A stretch of DNA of 38,160 nucleotides from Drouetiella hepatica Uher 2000/2452 (GCA_019359505.1 JAHHHD010000046.1:1-38160), one strand, 5' to 3'; counted from the stretch's first letter, positions 15,599-24,973 are shown. Notes: generated by a model not told the origin, from the sequence alone. Program-made: numbers and translations.

Positions 15599-15920
15599 CC
15601 TCAACGACAGCGCTGAAGACCTGTTTGAAATCCTGCTGCGGGCAGCCAGTCGGGGCGATAGCATCGAACATATAGTGAAACAGCTTGAAGGGGTGCCGAG
15701 TGGCAATGGGGTGCGCTATCACCCCGACAAACTGAGCGACATGGCGACAGTGGAGCATCAACTCAATGCGGCACTGCAAAGTCGCATCCCGCCCAAGATT
15801 GCCAAAAAACGGCATCGGCTGGCAATTGACTTGCACCTGATTCCCTACTATGGCACTCCCAATGAAGCGGAAGCGCCCTATATCTATCTTGGTGCTTTTA
15901 TGTTGTTGAAGGCTCTGTAA
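15588..15920 (+). pseudogene. ISH3-type transposase, internal fragment
   Basis: The 110-codon frame reads LNDSAEDLFEILLRAASRG, VRYHPDKLSDMATVEHQLNA and RHRLAIDLHLIPYYGTPNEA, which matches the N-terminal third of ISH3-type DDE transposases in cyanobacteria. The first catalytic Asp is in AIDLHLIPYYG. After PYIY (about 15887) similarity stops and the frame ends LGAFMLLKAL. It lacks the real N-terminus and the two further catalytic residues. It is joined to the IS1595-type fragment with no gap, so one element probably inserted into, or recombined with, the other. Confidence 0.68.
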
Positions 15921-16040
15921 TTCTCAACTTTCTGTAATTCTTAACTTAATTTATGTCCTTATGTAGAGGGTGAACTGTACCGAATTGGGATTTACTCGCA
16001 AGCATGACACAGATTCGGACGCTAACTAGAGGCACTGTCG

Positions 16041-16763
16041 ATGCATCCCCCTGAAAACGGAAAAAACCATAGAGCGCGACGAAATTTTTTAGGGCAGGCG
16101 TTGACCGCAGCAGGAGCAGCGATCGCTGCTCCCTCATTGCTCAGTCAAGCAACATCTGCTCAAAGTGAAAAGCCTGCTTCTATTCCTGGACAAGGCGAGA
16201 TATCTGTAACGCTGAGTATTAACGATAAGCAAGAAACTCTGGCGATCGAGCCACGAGTCACACTGCTGGATACGTTACGCGAACGACTGGGACTGACTGG
16301 CAGTAAAAAGGGCTGTGACCATGGGCAGTGTGGAGCCTGTACGGTGCTGGTAGATGGACAGAGAGTATACTCGTGTCTCGCGTTGGCAGTCATGCAGGAG
16401 GGCAAACAAATTGTCACCGTTGAAGGACTGGCAAAGGGAGATGTGCTGCATCCTGTGCAAGCTGCGTTTATTGAAAACGACGGGTTTCAGTGCGGCTACT
16501 GTACGCCCGGACAAATCTGCGCCTCTGTTGCCTTAGTGGATGAAGTTAAACGCGGCTGTGCCAGCGCCGTGACAGAAGATTTTGATAATCTCCCCCAGCT
16601 AACGAATCTTTCTGAGGCTGAGATTAAAGAGCGGCTAAGCGGTAATCTTTGTCGTTGCAGTGCTTACAACGGGATTGTTGCTGCCGTCCAGCAAGTCACT
16701 GGGCAAGCGCCACCTTCACCCGCAGCAGCAATGTTTATGCAGGAAGCAGGAGTTTCGGCATGA
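16041..16763 (+). CDS. paoA: Aldehyde oxidoreductase iron-sulfur subunit (PaoA/YagT-like)
   Basis: This 240-residue subunit passes electrons from the molybdenum site through two [2Fe-2S] clusters. A Tat signal is present (ARRNFLGQALTAAGAAIAAP, residues 12-31), so the complex is periplasmic, as for E. coli PaoABC. The plant-type cluster ligands are seen in GCDHGQCGACTVLVDG plus YSCLAL, and the second cluster in CGYCTPGQ and LSGNLCRCSAY. Length is close to E. coli PaoA (229). Its stop overlaps the start of the next gene by four bases (ATGA). Because only this subunit carries a signal, the other two are expected to be exported with it as an assembled complex. Confidence 0.93.
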   Translation: MHPPENGKNHRARRNFLGQALTAAGAAIAAPSLLSQATSAQSEKPASIPGQGEISVTLSINDKQETLAIEPRVTLLDTLRERLGLTGSKKGCDHGQCGACTVLVDGQRVYSCLALAVMQEGKQIVTVEGLAKGDVLHPVQAAFIENDGFQCGYCTPGQICASVALVDEVKRGCASAVTEDFDNLPQLTNLSEAEIKERLSGNLCRCSAYNGIVAAVQQVTGQAPPSPAAAMFMQEAGVSA

Positions 16764-17752
16764 AAAACTTTTCCTATGTCCGTGCCACCTCGGTGAAAGA
16801 AGCTGTCCAGCAGGCATCAACGGACAACAATGCGATGTTCATTGCAGGCGGCACCAATCTGGTCGATCGTATGAAAGTCTTTTTAGACGAACCCTCCCAA
16901 CTGATTGATATTACTCGCTTAGAAATGACGCGGATTGAGCCAACGGGAGAGGGTCTACGCCTCGGCGCCCTGGTCAGCAACACCGCCGTAGCTGACCATC
17001 CCGAAGTCCGGCGCAGCTATCCCATGCTAACGCGTGCCATTTTGCTCGGAGCGTCCCAGCAAATTCGCAATGTTGCGACTGTGGGCGGTAACCTGCTGCA
17101 ACGGACGCGCTGCCCCTACTACTATGACACTGCCTTCGCCTGCAATAAACGAGAACTCGACACAGGCTGTGCGGCACTGACAGGTATTAACCGCATACAC
17201 GCCTTACTGGGAGCTAGTGACCAATGCGTGGCGGTGCATCCCTCCGATATGTGCGTTCCTCTGGCAGCGCTGGATGCGATCGTGGAAGTGGAAAGCTCTA
17301 AAGGCAAGCGCCAAATCCCCTTTACCGACTTCCATCGACTACCGGGCGATGCCCCGCAACGGGACACAACTCTGGAACCAGGAGAACTCATTACGGCAGT
17401 CATCTTGCCTCCTGCTCCATTTGCCAAGTCCAGCGTGTATCTCAAACTACGCGATCGCGATTCCTATGCCTTTGCGCTAGTTTCAGTCGCGGCGGCGGTT
17501 GAGCTTGCAGATAACCGCATCAAAACAGCCCGACTGGCAATGGGCGGCATGGCGCACAAGCCTTGGCGATTTACGGAAGCAGAGTCATTTTTGGTGGGCA
17601 AAGCTGCGAATACCGAAACCTTTCAGCAGGCAGCAGAGCTTGCGTTGCAAGGAGCCAAGCCGCTTGAATACAACGGCTTTAAAGTTGAGTTAGCCAAGCG
17701 GGCGATTAGACGCGCCCTCACCGTTTCAGCCAAAGGAGGAGGGATTGTATGA
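16760..17752 (+). CDS. paoB: Aldehyde oxidoreductase FAD-binding subunit (PaoB/YagS-like)
   Basis: A 330-residue flavoprotein subunit of the xanthine-dehydrogenase family. ATG 16760 overlaps the preceding stop (ATGA) and begins MKNFSYVRATSVKEAVQQAS, the normal family start. FAD contacts are expected in FIAGGTNLVDRMK (residues ~30-42) and in LGASQQIRNVATVGGNLLQR. The insert RCPYYYDTAFACNKRELDTG with further Cys residues resembles the segment that carries an additional [4Fe-4S] cluster in E. coli PaoB, a feature that separates this subgroup from ordinary xanthine dehydrogenases. It has no signal peptide. The following gene overlaps by four bases, so translation of all three subunits is coupled. 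Confidence 0.93.
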   Translation: MKNFSYVRATSVKEAVQQASTDNNAMFIAGGTNLVDRMKVFLDEPSQLIDITRLEMTRIEPTGEGLRLGALVSNTAVADHPEVRRSYPMLTRAILLGASQQIRNVATVGGNLLQRTRCPYYYDTAFACNKRELDTGCAALTGINRIHALLGASDQCVAVHPSDMCVPLAALDAIVEVESSKGKRQIPFTDFHRLPGDAPQRDTTLEPGELITAVILPPAPFAKSSVYLKLRDRDSYAFALVSVAAAVELADNRIKTARLAMGGMAHKPWRFTEAESFLVGKAANTETFQQAAELALQGAKPLEYNGFKVELAKRAIRRALTVSAKGGGIV

Positions 17753-19863
17753 ACAAGGTGATGGGGACAGCGGTTAGCCGCAAAGATGGACAGGCAAAAG
17801 TAACGGGTACTGCGATCTACTCGGCAGATCACGAAATTGCAGGCCTAGTACATGGGTATGTGGTCACTTCTACTATTGCGAATGGACGAATCAAGACGAT
17901 CGATACTCGCGAGGCAGAACAGGCATCCGGCATAATTGCCATCTTCACCCACAAAAATGCGCCTCAGGTGTTCAAGCCCAGCAACGACTTTATGAAGTCG
18001 AAAATTTATGAAGCGCGGTTGCCGCTGTCGGATGACAGAGTCCACTACGCAGGGCAAATCATTGGTTTAGTGATTGCAGACACCTTTGAACGGGCAAGAC
18101 AGGGTGCCCACCTGGTGAAAGTCGAGTATGATGCTCAGAAACCCATTGTGGAGGCTAAGAACGCGGTTTTCAAGGAAGCCCCACCTCAGATGGGTGAGGA
18201 GTTAAAGTTTGCGAAAGGGGATGTTGTCACAGGCATAGCTAGTGCCGCTATGAAGATAGAGGCAACCTACACGACTTCGACTGAACTCCATGCGCCGATG
18301 GAACCCCATGCCACGATCGCCCAATGGCAAGGGACAGATTCCCTCACGATCTATGAGCCATCCCAGTGGCTTGCGTTGAGCCAGCGTACCTATGCGGATC
18401 TATTTGGACTACCCTCGGAAAAAGTTCGCATTGTTATTCCCTTCTTAGGCGGAGCATTTGGCTCTAAGGCTTTCCCCTGGCCCCATGCAATTTTGACGGT
18501 CGCTGCCGCTCGCCAAATCAAGCGTCCGCTGAAGGTGGTCATGAGCCGCCGACAGATGACGGCTAACACAGGGCATCGCTCTGAAACGGAGCAAACGATT
18601 CGTCTAGCGGCAACGACGGATGGTATGTTGAGCGCGATCGCCCACGAAGCAAAATCGATTACATCTCCTGTAGATGTATTCACAGAGCCTTGTACCGCTG
18701 TCACGCCAGCCCTGTACACCTCTCCTAATCTGCTGCTTACTCAAGAGTTGGCAGTGATGAACGTTGGCACACCGACCTTTATGCGGGCGCCTGGTGAAAA
18801 TCCCGGCATGTGGGCGCTGGAGTCTGCGATGGATGAACTGGCCTGGGCGATGAAGCTAGATCCGGTAGCACTGCGGTTAAAGAACGAGTCAAAGGAGCAT
18901 CAGCGCAAGGGCTTGCCCTTCTCTGCCAAGCATTTCGCTGAGTGTCTCAAAGTGGGGGCAGAGCGCTTTGGCTGGAAAGACAGACCCCAGCTCCGATCGC
19001 TAACTCGCGAAGGCAAGCTCGTTGGCTGGGGTATGGCGGCTTCTACTTACCCTGGTCTTCGCGGCACAACCTCTGCAAAGGTACGCTTGCTGCCCGATGG
19101 AACCGTCCACGTTCTTACCTCTGGAAATGATATGGGGACAGGATCGTATACTGTCGTTGCAATTGCAGCCGCTGATGCCTTGGGAATTTCTGTTGAAAAA
19201 GTGCGGGTAGAGATGGGTGATTCACTGCTGCCGGATGGCGGGTTAGCAGGCGGTTCCCAAATGACCGCATCTCTCGTCCCAACTGTCATGAAAGCCTGTC
19301 AAGATATCCTCAAAACCGCCAACTGCACCACTGCAACTGAGGCATGTGCAGCGCTTCAAAGGTCAGGACGAGCGGCGATCGAAGCCTCTGCGTCCTCTGC
19401 GCCGGGTGACGAAACCAAAAAATGGGCGTTTCAGTCTTGGGGTGCTCACTTTTGCGAAGTCACCGTTGATGAAGAGATTGGGCGACTGCGAGTCACCCGT
19501 TGGGTATCAGTAATGGATGTTGGGCGCATCATCAATACCAAAGCCGCTGCCAGCCAGGTACGCGGAGGGGTAATAATGGGCATTGGGCATGCTCTTATGG
19601 AAGAATGCCATTTTGATCCAAACAATGGCTATCCCGTCGTCTACGATCTTGCGACGTATCATATTCCTGCCCATGCAGATACTCCCCGCATTGATGTTAC
19701 CTTTGTTGGTGAACCTGATCTCAATTTCAATCCCGCAGGTGTGCGCGGTGTCGGTGAAATTGGCATTACGGGTGTCTCAGCAGCCATTGCCAACGCGGTC
19801 TATCACGCCACGGGCAAGCGGTTCCGCAGTTTACCACTTACACCCGATAAGTTAATTGCCTGA
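17749..19863 (+). CDS. paoC: Aldehyde oxidoreductase molybdopterin subunit (PaoC/YagR-like)
   Basis: A 704-residue catalytic subunit that would oxidise aldehydes with a molybdopterin cytosine dinucleotide cofactor. The N-terminal domain has GTAVSRKDGQAKVTGTAIYS and the family hydroxylase region. Cofactor-binding segments include FLGGAFGSKAFPWPHA, MRAPGENPGMWALE, LTSGNDMGTGSYTV and GLAGGSQMTAS. The catalytic Glu is in RGVGEIGITGVSAAIANAV near the C-terminus. Length agrees with E. coli PaoC (732). E. coli PaoABC prefers aromatic aldehydes; that substrate is only inferred here. XdhC and MocA genes downstream supply cofactor maturation. Confidence 0.94.
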   Translation: MNKVMGTAVSRKDGQAKVTGTAIYSADHEIAGLVHGYVVTSTIANGRIKTIDTREAEQASGIIAIFTHKNAPQVFKPSNDFMKSKIYEARLPLSDDRVHYAGQIIGLVIADTFERARQGAHLVKVEYDAQKPIVEAKNAVFKEAPPQMGEELKFAKGDVVTGIASAAMKIEATYTTSTELHAPMEPHATIAQWQGTDSLTIYEPSQWLALSQRTYADLFGLPSEKVRIVIPFLGGAFGSKAFPWPHAILTVAAARQIKRPLKVVMSRRQMTANTGHRSETEQTIRLAATTDGMLSAIAHEAKSITSPVDVFTEPCTAVTPALYTSPNLLLTQELAVMNVGTPTFMRAPGENPGMWALESAMDELAWAMKLDPVALRLKNESKEHQRKGLPFSAKHFAECLKVGAERFGWKDRPQLRSLTREGKLVGWGMAASTYPGLRGTTSAKVRLLPDGTVHVLTSGNDMGTGSYTVVAIAAADALGISVEKVRVEMGDSLLPDGGLAGGSQMTASLVPTVMKACQDILKTANCTTATEACAALQRSGRAAIEASASSAPGDETKKWAFQSWGAHFCEVTVDEEIGRLRVTRWVSVMDVGRIINTKAAASQVRGGVIMGIGHALMEECHFDPNNGYPVVYDLATYHIPAHADTPRIDVTFVGEPDLNFNPAGVRGVGEIGITGVSAAIANAVYHATGKRFRSLPLTPDKLIA

Positions 19864-19963
19864 GACCAACGTTTAACTTGATCGGGTTAGCTGACAAATC
19901 TTTTCACTGTAGGCTGGGTTGAGGTATGAAACCCAACTTACAGCCATTAGAGAATTCACTGTA

Positions 19964-21121
19964 ATGAAAGAGTTACAAGCTATCCTCAAGGCATTTGAAC
20001 AGAGTCAGAGTTCTGGTCAACGATCGGCGATCGCCACCGTCGTCAAAACAATGGGTTCTGTCTATCGTAGACCAGGCGCACGGATGTTGTTGACCGAAGC
20101 AGGTCAAAGGGTGGGGGCGATTAGCGGTGGCTGTCTGGAAAGTGATGTGTTTGAACGGGCAAAACTGTTACTGCTTCAAGACTCCGAACCTATCCTTGTC
20201 CAATACGACACGACTGCTAGTAATGACTTAATTTGGGGCATGGGCATGGGCTGTAAGGGTGTCGTCGAAGTGCTGATTGAGTCACCAAATACAGAGTCTG
20301 CTAAGGGCCAGCTTGAGTTTATTGCAGAATGTTGTCAGCAGAATCAACTGGGCGTGATCGCCACTGTCTTTCAAGTTAAAGGAGACGTTAACGTCCAAGT
20401 TGCTGATCGACTGTTCTTAAAATCTGACGGTACAGTTGCGAACAGAATCGCGAATCCTCAACTGGTAACCCGTTTGTTGGAGGACACTTATAGGGTACTT
20501 GCGAAAGGGAAAACTCAAGTTATCTCCTATACTTTGGATCACGGTTCTGTTGAAGTGCTGATCGAAGTGATTCATCCGCCTGTACCACTGCTGATTTTTG
20601 GGGCAGGGTATGATGCGATTCCAGTGGTGCAACTGGCAAAGCAGCTTGGCTGGCATGTCACAGTCATTGATCATCGATCGACTTACGCAACTCGCGATCG
20701 CTTTCTACAAGCAGACAAAATCATTGTTTGCCATCCTGATGAACTTGAAGCCAATCTCACGCTCAACTCACGCACGATCGCTGTAGTCATGACGCATCAC
20801 TACCTACATGATCGGACCTTGTTAAGAACGCTGTTACCCTCTCCTATTCGCTACTTAGGAGTACTTGGACCGAAACAACGAACTCAGCAATTGTTGGAGG
20901 ATTTACACATTGAAGGGTTTGCCCCAACTCACGTTCAACAGCAACGCCTTCATTATCCCGTTGGGCTTGATATTGGCGCTGAAACTGCTGAGGAAATTGC
21001 GTTGGCGATCGTGGCAGAAATTCAAGCTGTTCTTACCAAACATATAGGCGGGATGCTAAGAGATCGCAAAGCTCCCATTCATCATCCCAATCCAGAACTT
21101 ATATGCCCACCATTGGCTTAA
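19964..21121 (+). CDS. xdhC: XdhC/PaoD-family molybdenum cofactor chaperone
   Basis: A 385-residue protein that would bind, protect and insert the molybdenum cofactor into the oxidoreductase encoded upstream. The N-terminal XdhC/CoxI domain has ATVVKTMGSVYRRPGARML and VGAISGGCLESDVFERA (around residues 25-70). The C-terminal half is a Rossmann-type domain starting LLIFGAGYDAIPVVQLAKQL, followed by DHRSTYA and LGPKQRTQQLLEDL. ATG 19964 is preferred over a TTG at 19919, as MKELQAILKAFEQS is the normal family start; the ribosome binding site is weak. The gene is 100 bp behind paoC and overlaps mocA by 19 bp. Confidence 0.92.
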   Translation: MKELQAILKAFEQSQSSGQRSAIATVVKTMGSVYRRPGARMLLTEAGQRVGAISGGCLESDVFERAKLLLLQDSEPILVQYDTTASNDLIWGMGMGCKGVVEVLIESPNTESAKGQLEFIAECCQQNQLGVIATVFQVKGDVNVQVADRLFLKSDGTVANRIANPQLVTRLLEDTYRVLAKGKTQVISYTLDHGSVEVLIEVIHPPVPLLIFGAGYDAIPVVQLAKQLGWHVTVIDHRSTYATRDRFLQADKIIVCHPDELEANLTLNSRTIAVVMTHHYLHDRTLLRTLLPSPIRYLGVLGPKQRTQQLLEDLHIEGFAPTHVQQQRLHYPVGLDIGAETAEEIALAIVAEIQAVLTKHIGGMLRDRKAPIHHPNPELICPPLA

Positions 21122-21690
21122 TGATTCTAGCAGCAGGAGCCTCTACCCGGATGGGAACGCCCAAACAATTATTATTGTATCAAGGGCGTAGCCTGCTGCG
21201 CTACGTTGCTGAAGTGGCGATCGCTTCTTGCTGTGACCCAGTTGTTGTTGTATTGGGTTCACAGGCTGAGCGAATGAAATTAGAGGCTTGTGCCCTCGCC
21301 GTACACATTGTTGAGAATCAGCAGTGGGCAGAAGGCATGGGTACTTCAATTTTTGCTGGAATGACGGCACTAACAGCCATCAACCAGGCTTTGGACGCAG
21401 TAGTCATTATTCTATGTGATCAACCTTTTGTTTCTCATCATTTACTGAATCAATTAGTCGAGGCATATCGAGCTACTCAAAGCCCAATTATCGCTTCTGC
21501 CTATGAAAATACTCTCGGTGTGCCAGCCCTGTTTGATCGTTCTCTATTTATAGAGCTGATGACGCTAAAAAACGTTGGAGCTAAGTCTTTAATCAAGCGG
21601 CATGCTGAAAGAATTTTTCAGGTTTCCTTCCCAAAGGGAGCCATTGATTTAGATACTCCTGCACAGTATCAGCAGTTACTCAGAGGGTAA
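21103..21690 (+). CDS. mocA: Molybdenum cofactor cytidylyltransferase (MocA-like)
   Basis: A 195-residue nucleotidyltransferase. The N-terminal signature LAAGASTRMGTPKQLLLYQG binds the nucleotide, and ILCDQPFVSHHLL carries the metal-binding Asp. Both belong to the MobA-like fold, and the PKQLL sequence with the location indicate MocA (CTP to molybdopterin cytosine dinucleotide) rather than MobA (GTP). The product is the cofactor form used by PaoC-type enzymes. The reading frame overlaps the end of xdhC by 19 bp, so the two are translationally coupled. The stop is 19 bp from the convergent ABC permease gene, leaving no space for a separate terminator. Confidence 0.92.
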   Translation: MPTIGLMILAAGASTRMGTPKQLLLYQGRSLLRYVAEVAIASCCDPVVVVLGSQAERMKLEACALAVHIVENQQWAEGMGTSIFAGMTALTAINQALDAVVIILCDQPFVSHHLLNQLVEAYRATQSPIIASAYENTLGVPALFDRSLFIELMTLKNVGAKSLIKRHAERIFQVSFPKGAIDLDTPAQYQQLLRG

Positions 21691-21709
21691 GTTTCATCAA
21701 AGCAATGCC

Positions 21710-22540
21710 CTACCCCTTACCTCCTGTAAAGGTAACACTTTGAATAAAGTAGCGGTTGAAAAAGATATATAGGCCGAACATAGGTAGCGTAAACATCATG
21801 GAAGCTGCCATGATGTAATTCCAATAGCTAATATATTGACCCTTAAAGGTATTGAGCCCTAAGGGCAAGGTAAACATTTCGGGTTCAAATAGAATCACTA
21901 CAGGTAACAAGAAGTTGTTCCAACTTCCCATAAATATGAAGACTGCTTGCGCTGCGATCGCGGGTTTTGCCAGCGGTAAAACAATGTACCAAAAGATCTG
22001 TAAGGTGTTGAGTCCATCCAATGCGGCGGCTTCTTCTAGCGATCGCGGAAAATTAATAAAAAATTGTCGCATCATAAAGATAAAGGTAGCGTTAATCATA
22101 CCCGGAATGACCATACCTTGATAGGAATTAAGCCAGCCGAATGACTTGAGAATTAAAAAAGTTGGAATTAGCGTCACCTGCGCCGGAACGGCTAGAACCG
22201 CCAGGATGACCAGAAACCAGAACTGCTTACCCCGAAACTGTAATCTTGCCAGAGCATAGCCCGCCATAGAATTAAACAGAAGATTGAGCACCGTGACGCA
22301 GACGGCAATGAATACACTGTTGAATAGCCATCGCAGAAATAGAGGCTGTTCTAAAAAGATTTGGCGATAGTTGTCTAACGTAAAGTGATGGGGAAAGAAG
22401 TCGCCTGCAATAATTTCTGATAGCGGTTTAAAGGACGCGGATAAAGCCCAGAGAAAAGGGATCAGCGTCACGATCGCGTAAACTCCTAACAAAACATAGA
22501 GAACCCAGCGAAAGTTAAAGGGATGAATTGAGAATTTCAT
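21710..22540 (-). CDS. Sugar-type ABC transporter permease, MalG-like
   Basis: A 276-residue inner-membrane permease with six predicted helices. The EAA loop that contacts the ATPase is EEAAALDGLNTLQIFWYIVL followed by PLAKPA, typical of MalG-like (CUT1) carbohydrate permeases. The ATG at 22540 gives MKFSIHPFNFRWVLYVLLGV; a TTG at 22582 would overlap the preceding gene by 20 bp and adds an unlikely basic stretch. It is the last gene of a minus-strand operon (binding protein, MalF-like, MalG-like). No ATP-binding subunit is encoded nearby, so a shared ATPase from another locus must complete the importer. Confidence 0.92.
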   Translation of the reverse strand: MKFSIHPFNFRWVLYVLLGVYAIVTLIPFLWALSASFKPLSEIIAGDFFPHHFTLDNYRQIFLEQPLFLRWLFNSVFIAVCVTVLNLLFNSMAGYALARLQFRGKQFWFLVILAVLAVPAQVTLIPTFLILKSFGWLNSYQGMVIPGMINATFIFMMRQFFINFPRSLEEAAALDGLNTLQIFWYIVLPLAKPAIAAQAVFIFMGSWNNFLLPVVILFEPEMFTLPLGLNTFKGQYISYWNYIMAASMMFTLPMFGLYIFFNRYFIQSVTFTGGKG

Positions 22541-22562
22541 AAGACGGAAATAAAATTTAAAT

Positions 22563-23471
22563 TTAAGTGGATTCTTGACCAAAGATGTGCTGTTGAATTA
22601 AGGTAACAGTAATAATGACAATGGCTAACAAGAAAGCGATCGCCGCTGCATACCCTAACTGGAGATCGCGGAAGACAGACTGATAAATTAATAAAACAAC
22701 GGTAAGGGTGGCGTTGTTGGGTCCACCTGAACCTCCGGAAAAGATATAGGACTGATCAAACAATTGAAATGTACCAATCACACCCATTGCTACCACAAAG
22801 AATGTGACGGGGCGTAACTGCGGCAATGTAATATAGCGAAATTGCTGCCAGCTATTAGCTCCATCTATTTCTGCTGATTCGTAGAGCGATCGCGGAATAT
22901 CTTGTAGGGCTGCCAGATAGATCACCATAAAAAATGGGGCTGTTGACCAGATGTTCATGATCATGATGCCTTTGAGGGCGACATTAGGATCACTCAACCA
23001 GTTGTAGGTGGGCAGCCCGACCAAAGCTAGAGCCTGATTGAGTAAGCCATCTGCGTTATAAATCCACATAAAGATCAGCGTCAGCACTGCTGATGATGTA
23101 ATGGTGGGCAGAAAGAACAGGATTCGCCAGATATTTTGACCTTTGATTCCAGCATTTAAGGTTGCAGCCAAAGCCAAGGCTAAGACGGTTTGGGCCGGAA
23201 CCACGATCGCGACATACTCTGCTGTATTTTTCAAGGCAATCCAGAGGCGATCGTCTGCCGCCAAGCGAGCAAAATTGCGCAACCCAACAAACTCATACTC
23301 AATTCCACCCAACAGCTTCACTTTTTGAAAGGATAAAAATATGGCAAATAGAATCGGAGCAATCGTAAAAAATCCTAGCCCCAAGATCGCAGGAGCCATC
23401 AGCAGATAACCGGCTCCCTCAGTTCTGATTCCCGGTGTTGTCAAGTGCGATCGCCGTCTGCGCTTGAGCAT
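22563..23471 (-). CDS. Sugar-type ABC transporter permease, MalF-like
   Basis: A 302-residue permease with six hydrophobic helices after a basic N-terminus (MLKRRRRSHLTTPGIRTEGA). The EAA loop is YESAEIDGANSWQQFRYITL followed by PQLRP. ATG 23471 is chosen because GGAG lies nine bases before it; the longer TTG start is less likely. The gene is 22 bp downstream of the binding-protein stop and 22 bp upstream of the MalG-like start. By family it belongs to the CUT1 importers of oligosaccharides and glycerol phosphates, and no closer substrate prediction is justified. Confidence 0.92.
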   Translation of the reverse strand: MLKRRRRSHLTTPGIRTEGAGYLLMAPAILGLGFFTIAPILFAIFLSFQKVKLLGGIEYEFVGLRNFARLAADDRLWIALKNTAEYVAIVVPAQTVLALALAATLNAGIKGQNIWRILFFLPTITSSAVLTLIFMWIYNADGLLNQALALVGLPTYNWLSDPNVALKGIMIMNIWSTAPFFMVIYLAALQDIPRSLYESAEIDGANSWQQFRYITLPQLRPVTFFVVAMGVIGTFQLFDQSYIFSGGSGGPNNATLTVVLLIYQSVFRDLQLGYAAAIAFLLAIVIITVTLIQQHIFGQEST

Positions 23472-23493
23472 GGTTGTTTTCTCCAATCGTTTC

Positions 23494-24786
23494 TTATTGC
23501 TCTGCTGCCTGAATTTGCTGATTCGCGCTGTCTTCTGCCCGTTGCAACGCCTGTCTCAGCGGTTGTTCTCCTAAAATAGCGCTGATAAATTGATTGTTAA
23601 AGCTGTTCATAATGGCTGTAGGATACTGTCCAAGCTGCCAGGGAGTTGCATACTGAATACCTGCCACTAGGGCCGATCGCAGCGGATCGCGGTCATAGTG
23701 CAGTTGCTGTGCCACTGAATGACGGCTAGGTAATGCACTGCCGCCTTTAGCCCAAAGCGCCATGCCTGTTTTACCCGTCAAATAGCGGATCAACTCCCAA
23801 GCTTCCGGTTTGTGCTGCGATCGGCGGTTCATCACATAGCCAACGGTATAGACCATAGTGCCAGATTGGTCTTGGATACGAGGCACTTCAGCCGTGGCAA
23901 ATGGCAGAGCGGGAAACGTCTCTTGTAGGAATGGAATTGCCCAGTTGCCTTCAATTACCATAGCTGCTTTGCCCTGACCAAACATTTCTGTTCCAGAGCT
24001 TGTGCCAACGTCTGGCGGACGCGCAGCGATGCGATCTTGATAGGGCTGCACAATCAGGTTCAAGCCTTTCAGGGCAGCTTCTGAAGCAAATGTCGCCTTG
24101 CCCTGCGGGTCGATCGCAGCTCCTCCAAAAGCCCGCATCAGGTAGACGAGGCGAGCCAAATCGGGCAATATGCCCAAACCATACTGGTCAATTTTGCCGT
24201 TTTGATCGCGATCGCGCGTCAAGCGTTGGGCATCTGCCAGCAGCTCATCCCAAGTAGCGGGTGGCTGAGCAATGCCAGCTTCAGCAAATGCTTGCTTGTT
24301 GTAAAACAGCGCCAGCGAAGAACAGTCTTTGGGTAATCCGTAGAGGATGCTGTCTTGCTGGAAAGCAGCCAGCAGCGTTGTCTCAAAATCTGCTAAGTCA
24401 AAGTCTGGCGTGAGGTAGGCGTTGAGTGGTTCCAACACCTGATTAGCCATCAAAGAAGGAGCTTCAAAGCTGTCGAGGAAAAAGACATCGGGTGCAGCAT
24501 CCCCAATCAATCGGGTTTTGAGCACATCCATGTATTGATCGGCAACGGTTTCAAACTTGACCCGAATATGGGGGTGAGTGGCTTCAAAGGTGGTCAGAAC
24601 AGTCTGGAATAAGCGCTGCTCAGATGGACTCGATCCCCATCCACCTAGTTTAAGGGTAATGGGACGATCGCTTTGTCCAAGTGGGCTGATAGTCCAATCA
24701 ATCTGTGGCATACGAACTTGGCAGCTCATGACACATAGGAAAGAGACAATCATCAGCACAAAAAATTGCAAATCTCTGTAAACCAT
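23494..24786 (-). CDS. ABC transporter sugar-binding lipoprotein
   Basis: A 430-residue extracellular solute-binding protein, family 1. The N-terminus is a lipoprotein signal with lipobox VMSC, Cys22. Typical segments are ITLKLGGWGSSPSEQRLFQT, FETVADQYMDVLKTRLIGDA, APDVFFLDSF, LYGLPKDCSSLALFYNKQAF and WDELLADAQRLT. A sequence like a calcium site, RDRDQNGKIDQYG, lies near residue 190. It resembles glycerol-3-phosphate or maltose type binding proteins but the ligand cannot be read from sequence. First gene of the minus-strand importer operon; 22 bp separate it from the MalF-like gene. Confidence 0.93.
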   Translation of the reverse strand: MVYRDLQFFVLMIVSFLCVMSCQVRMPQIDWTISPLGQSDRPITLKLGGWGSSPSEQRLFQTVLTTFEATHPHIRVKFETVADQYMDVLKTRLIGDAAPDVFFLDSFEAPSLMANQVLEPLNAYLTPDFDLADFETTLLAAFQQDSILYGLPKDCSSLALFYNKQAFAEAGIAQPPATWDELLADAQRLTRDRDQNGKIDQYGLGILPDLARLVYLMRAFGGAAIDPQGKATFASEAALKGLNLIVQPYQDRIAARPPDVGTSSGTEMFGQGKAAMVIEGNWAIPFLQETFPALPFATAEVPRIQDQSGTMVYTVGYVMNRRSQHKPEAWELIRYLTGKTGMALWAKGGSALPSRHSVAQQLHYDRDPLRSALVAGIQYATPWQLGQYPTAIMNSFNNQFISAILGEQPLRQALQRAEDSANQQIQAAEQ

Positions 24787-24973
24787 GGCTAAGCATCAGC
24801 GCAGGTTAAATTCAGCCCACTTATAATTCAGTCACTTACAGTGGTGGCACTATTTTACATGTATCTCAATAAAGTGCATCCCTCTGTCTAGACAGCTTTA
24901 GTAGAAGTTTAAGGTGAAATCTCTCATCAGATTCAAATGTTTTTCCTTGCAAGAATTTATACAAGCTCTAGAC
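24787..24973. other. Upstream region of the ABC importer operon
   Basis: 187 bp between the binding-protein start (minus strand) and an IS3 remnant. It should contain the operon promoter, but I cannot fix -35 and -10 boxes with confidence. No coding frame is present. Confidence 0.35.
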
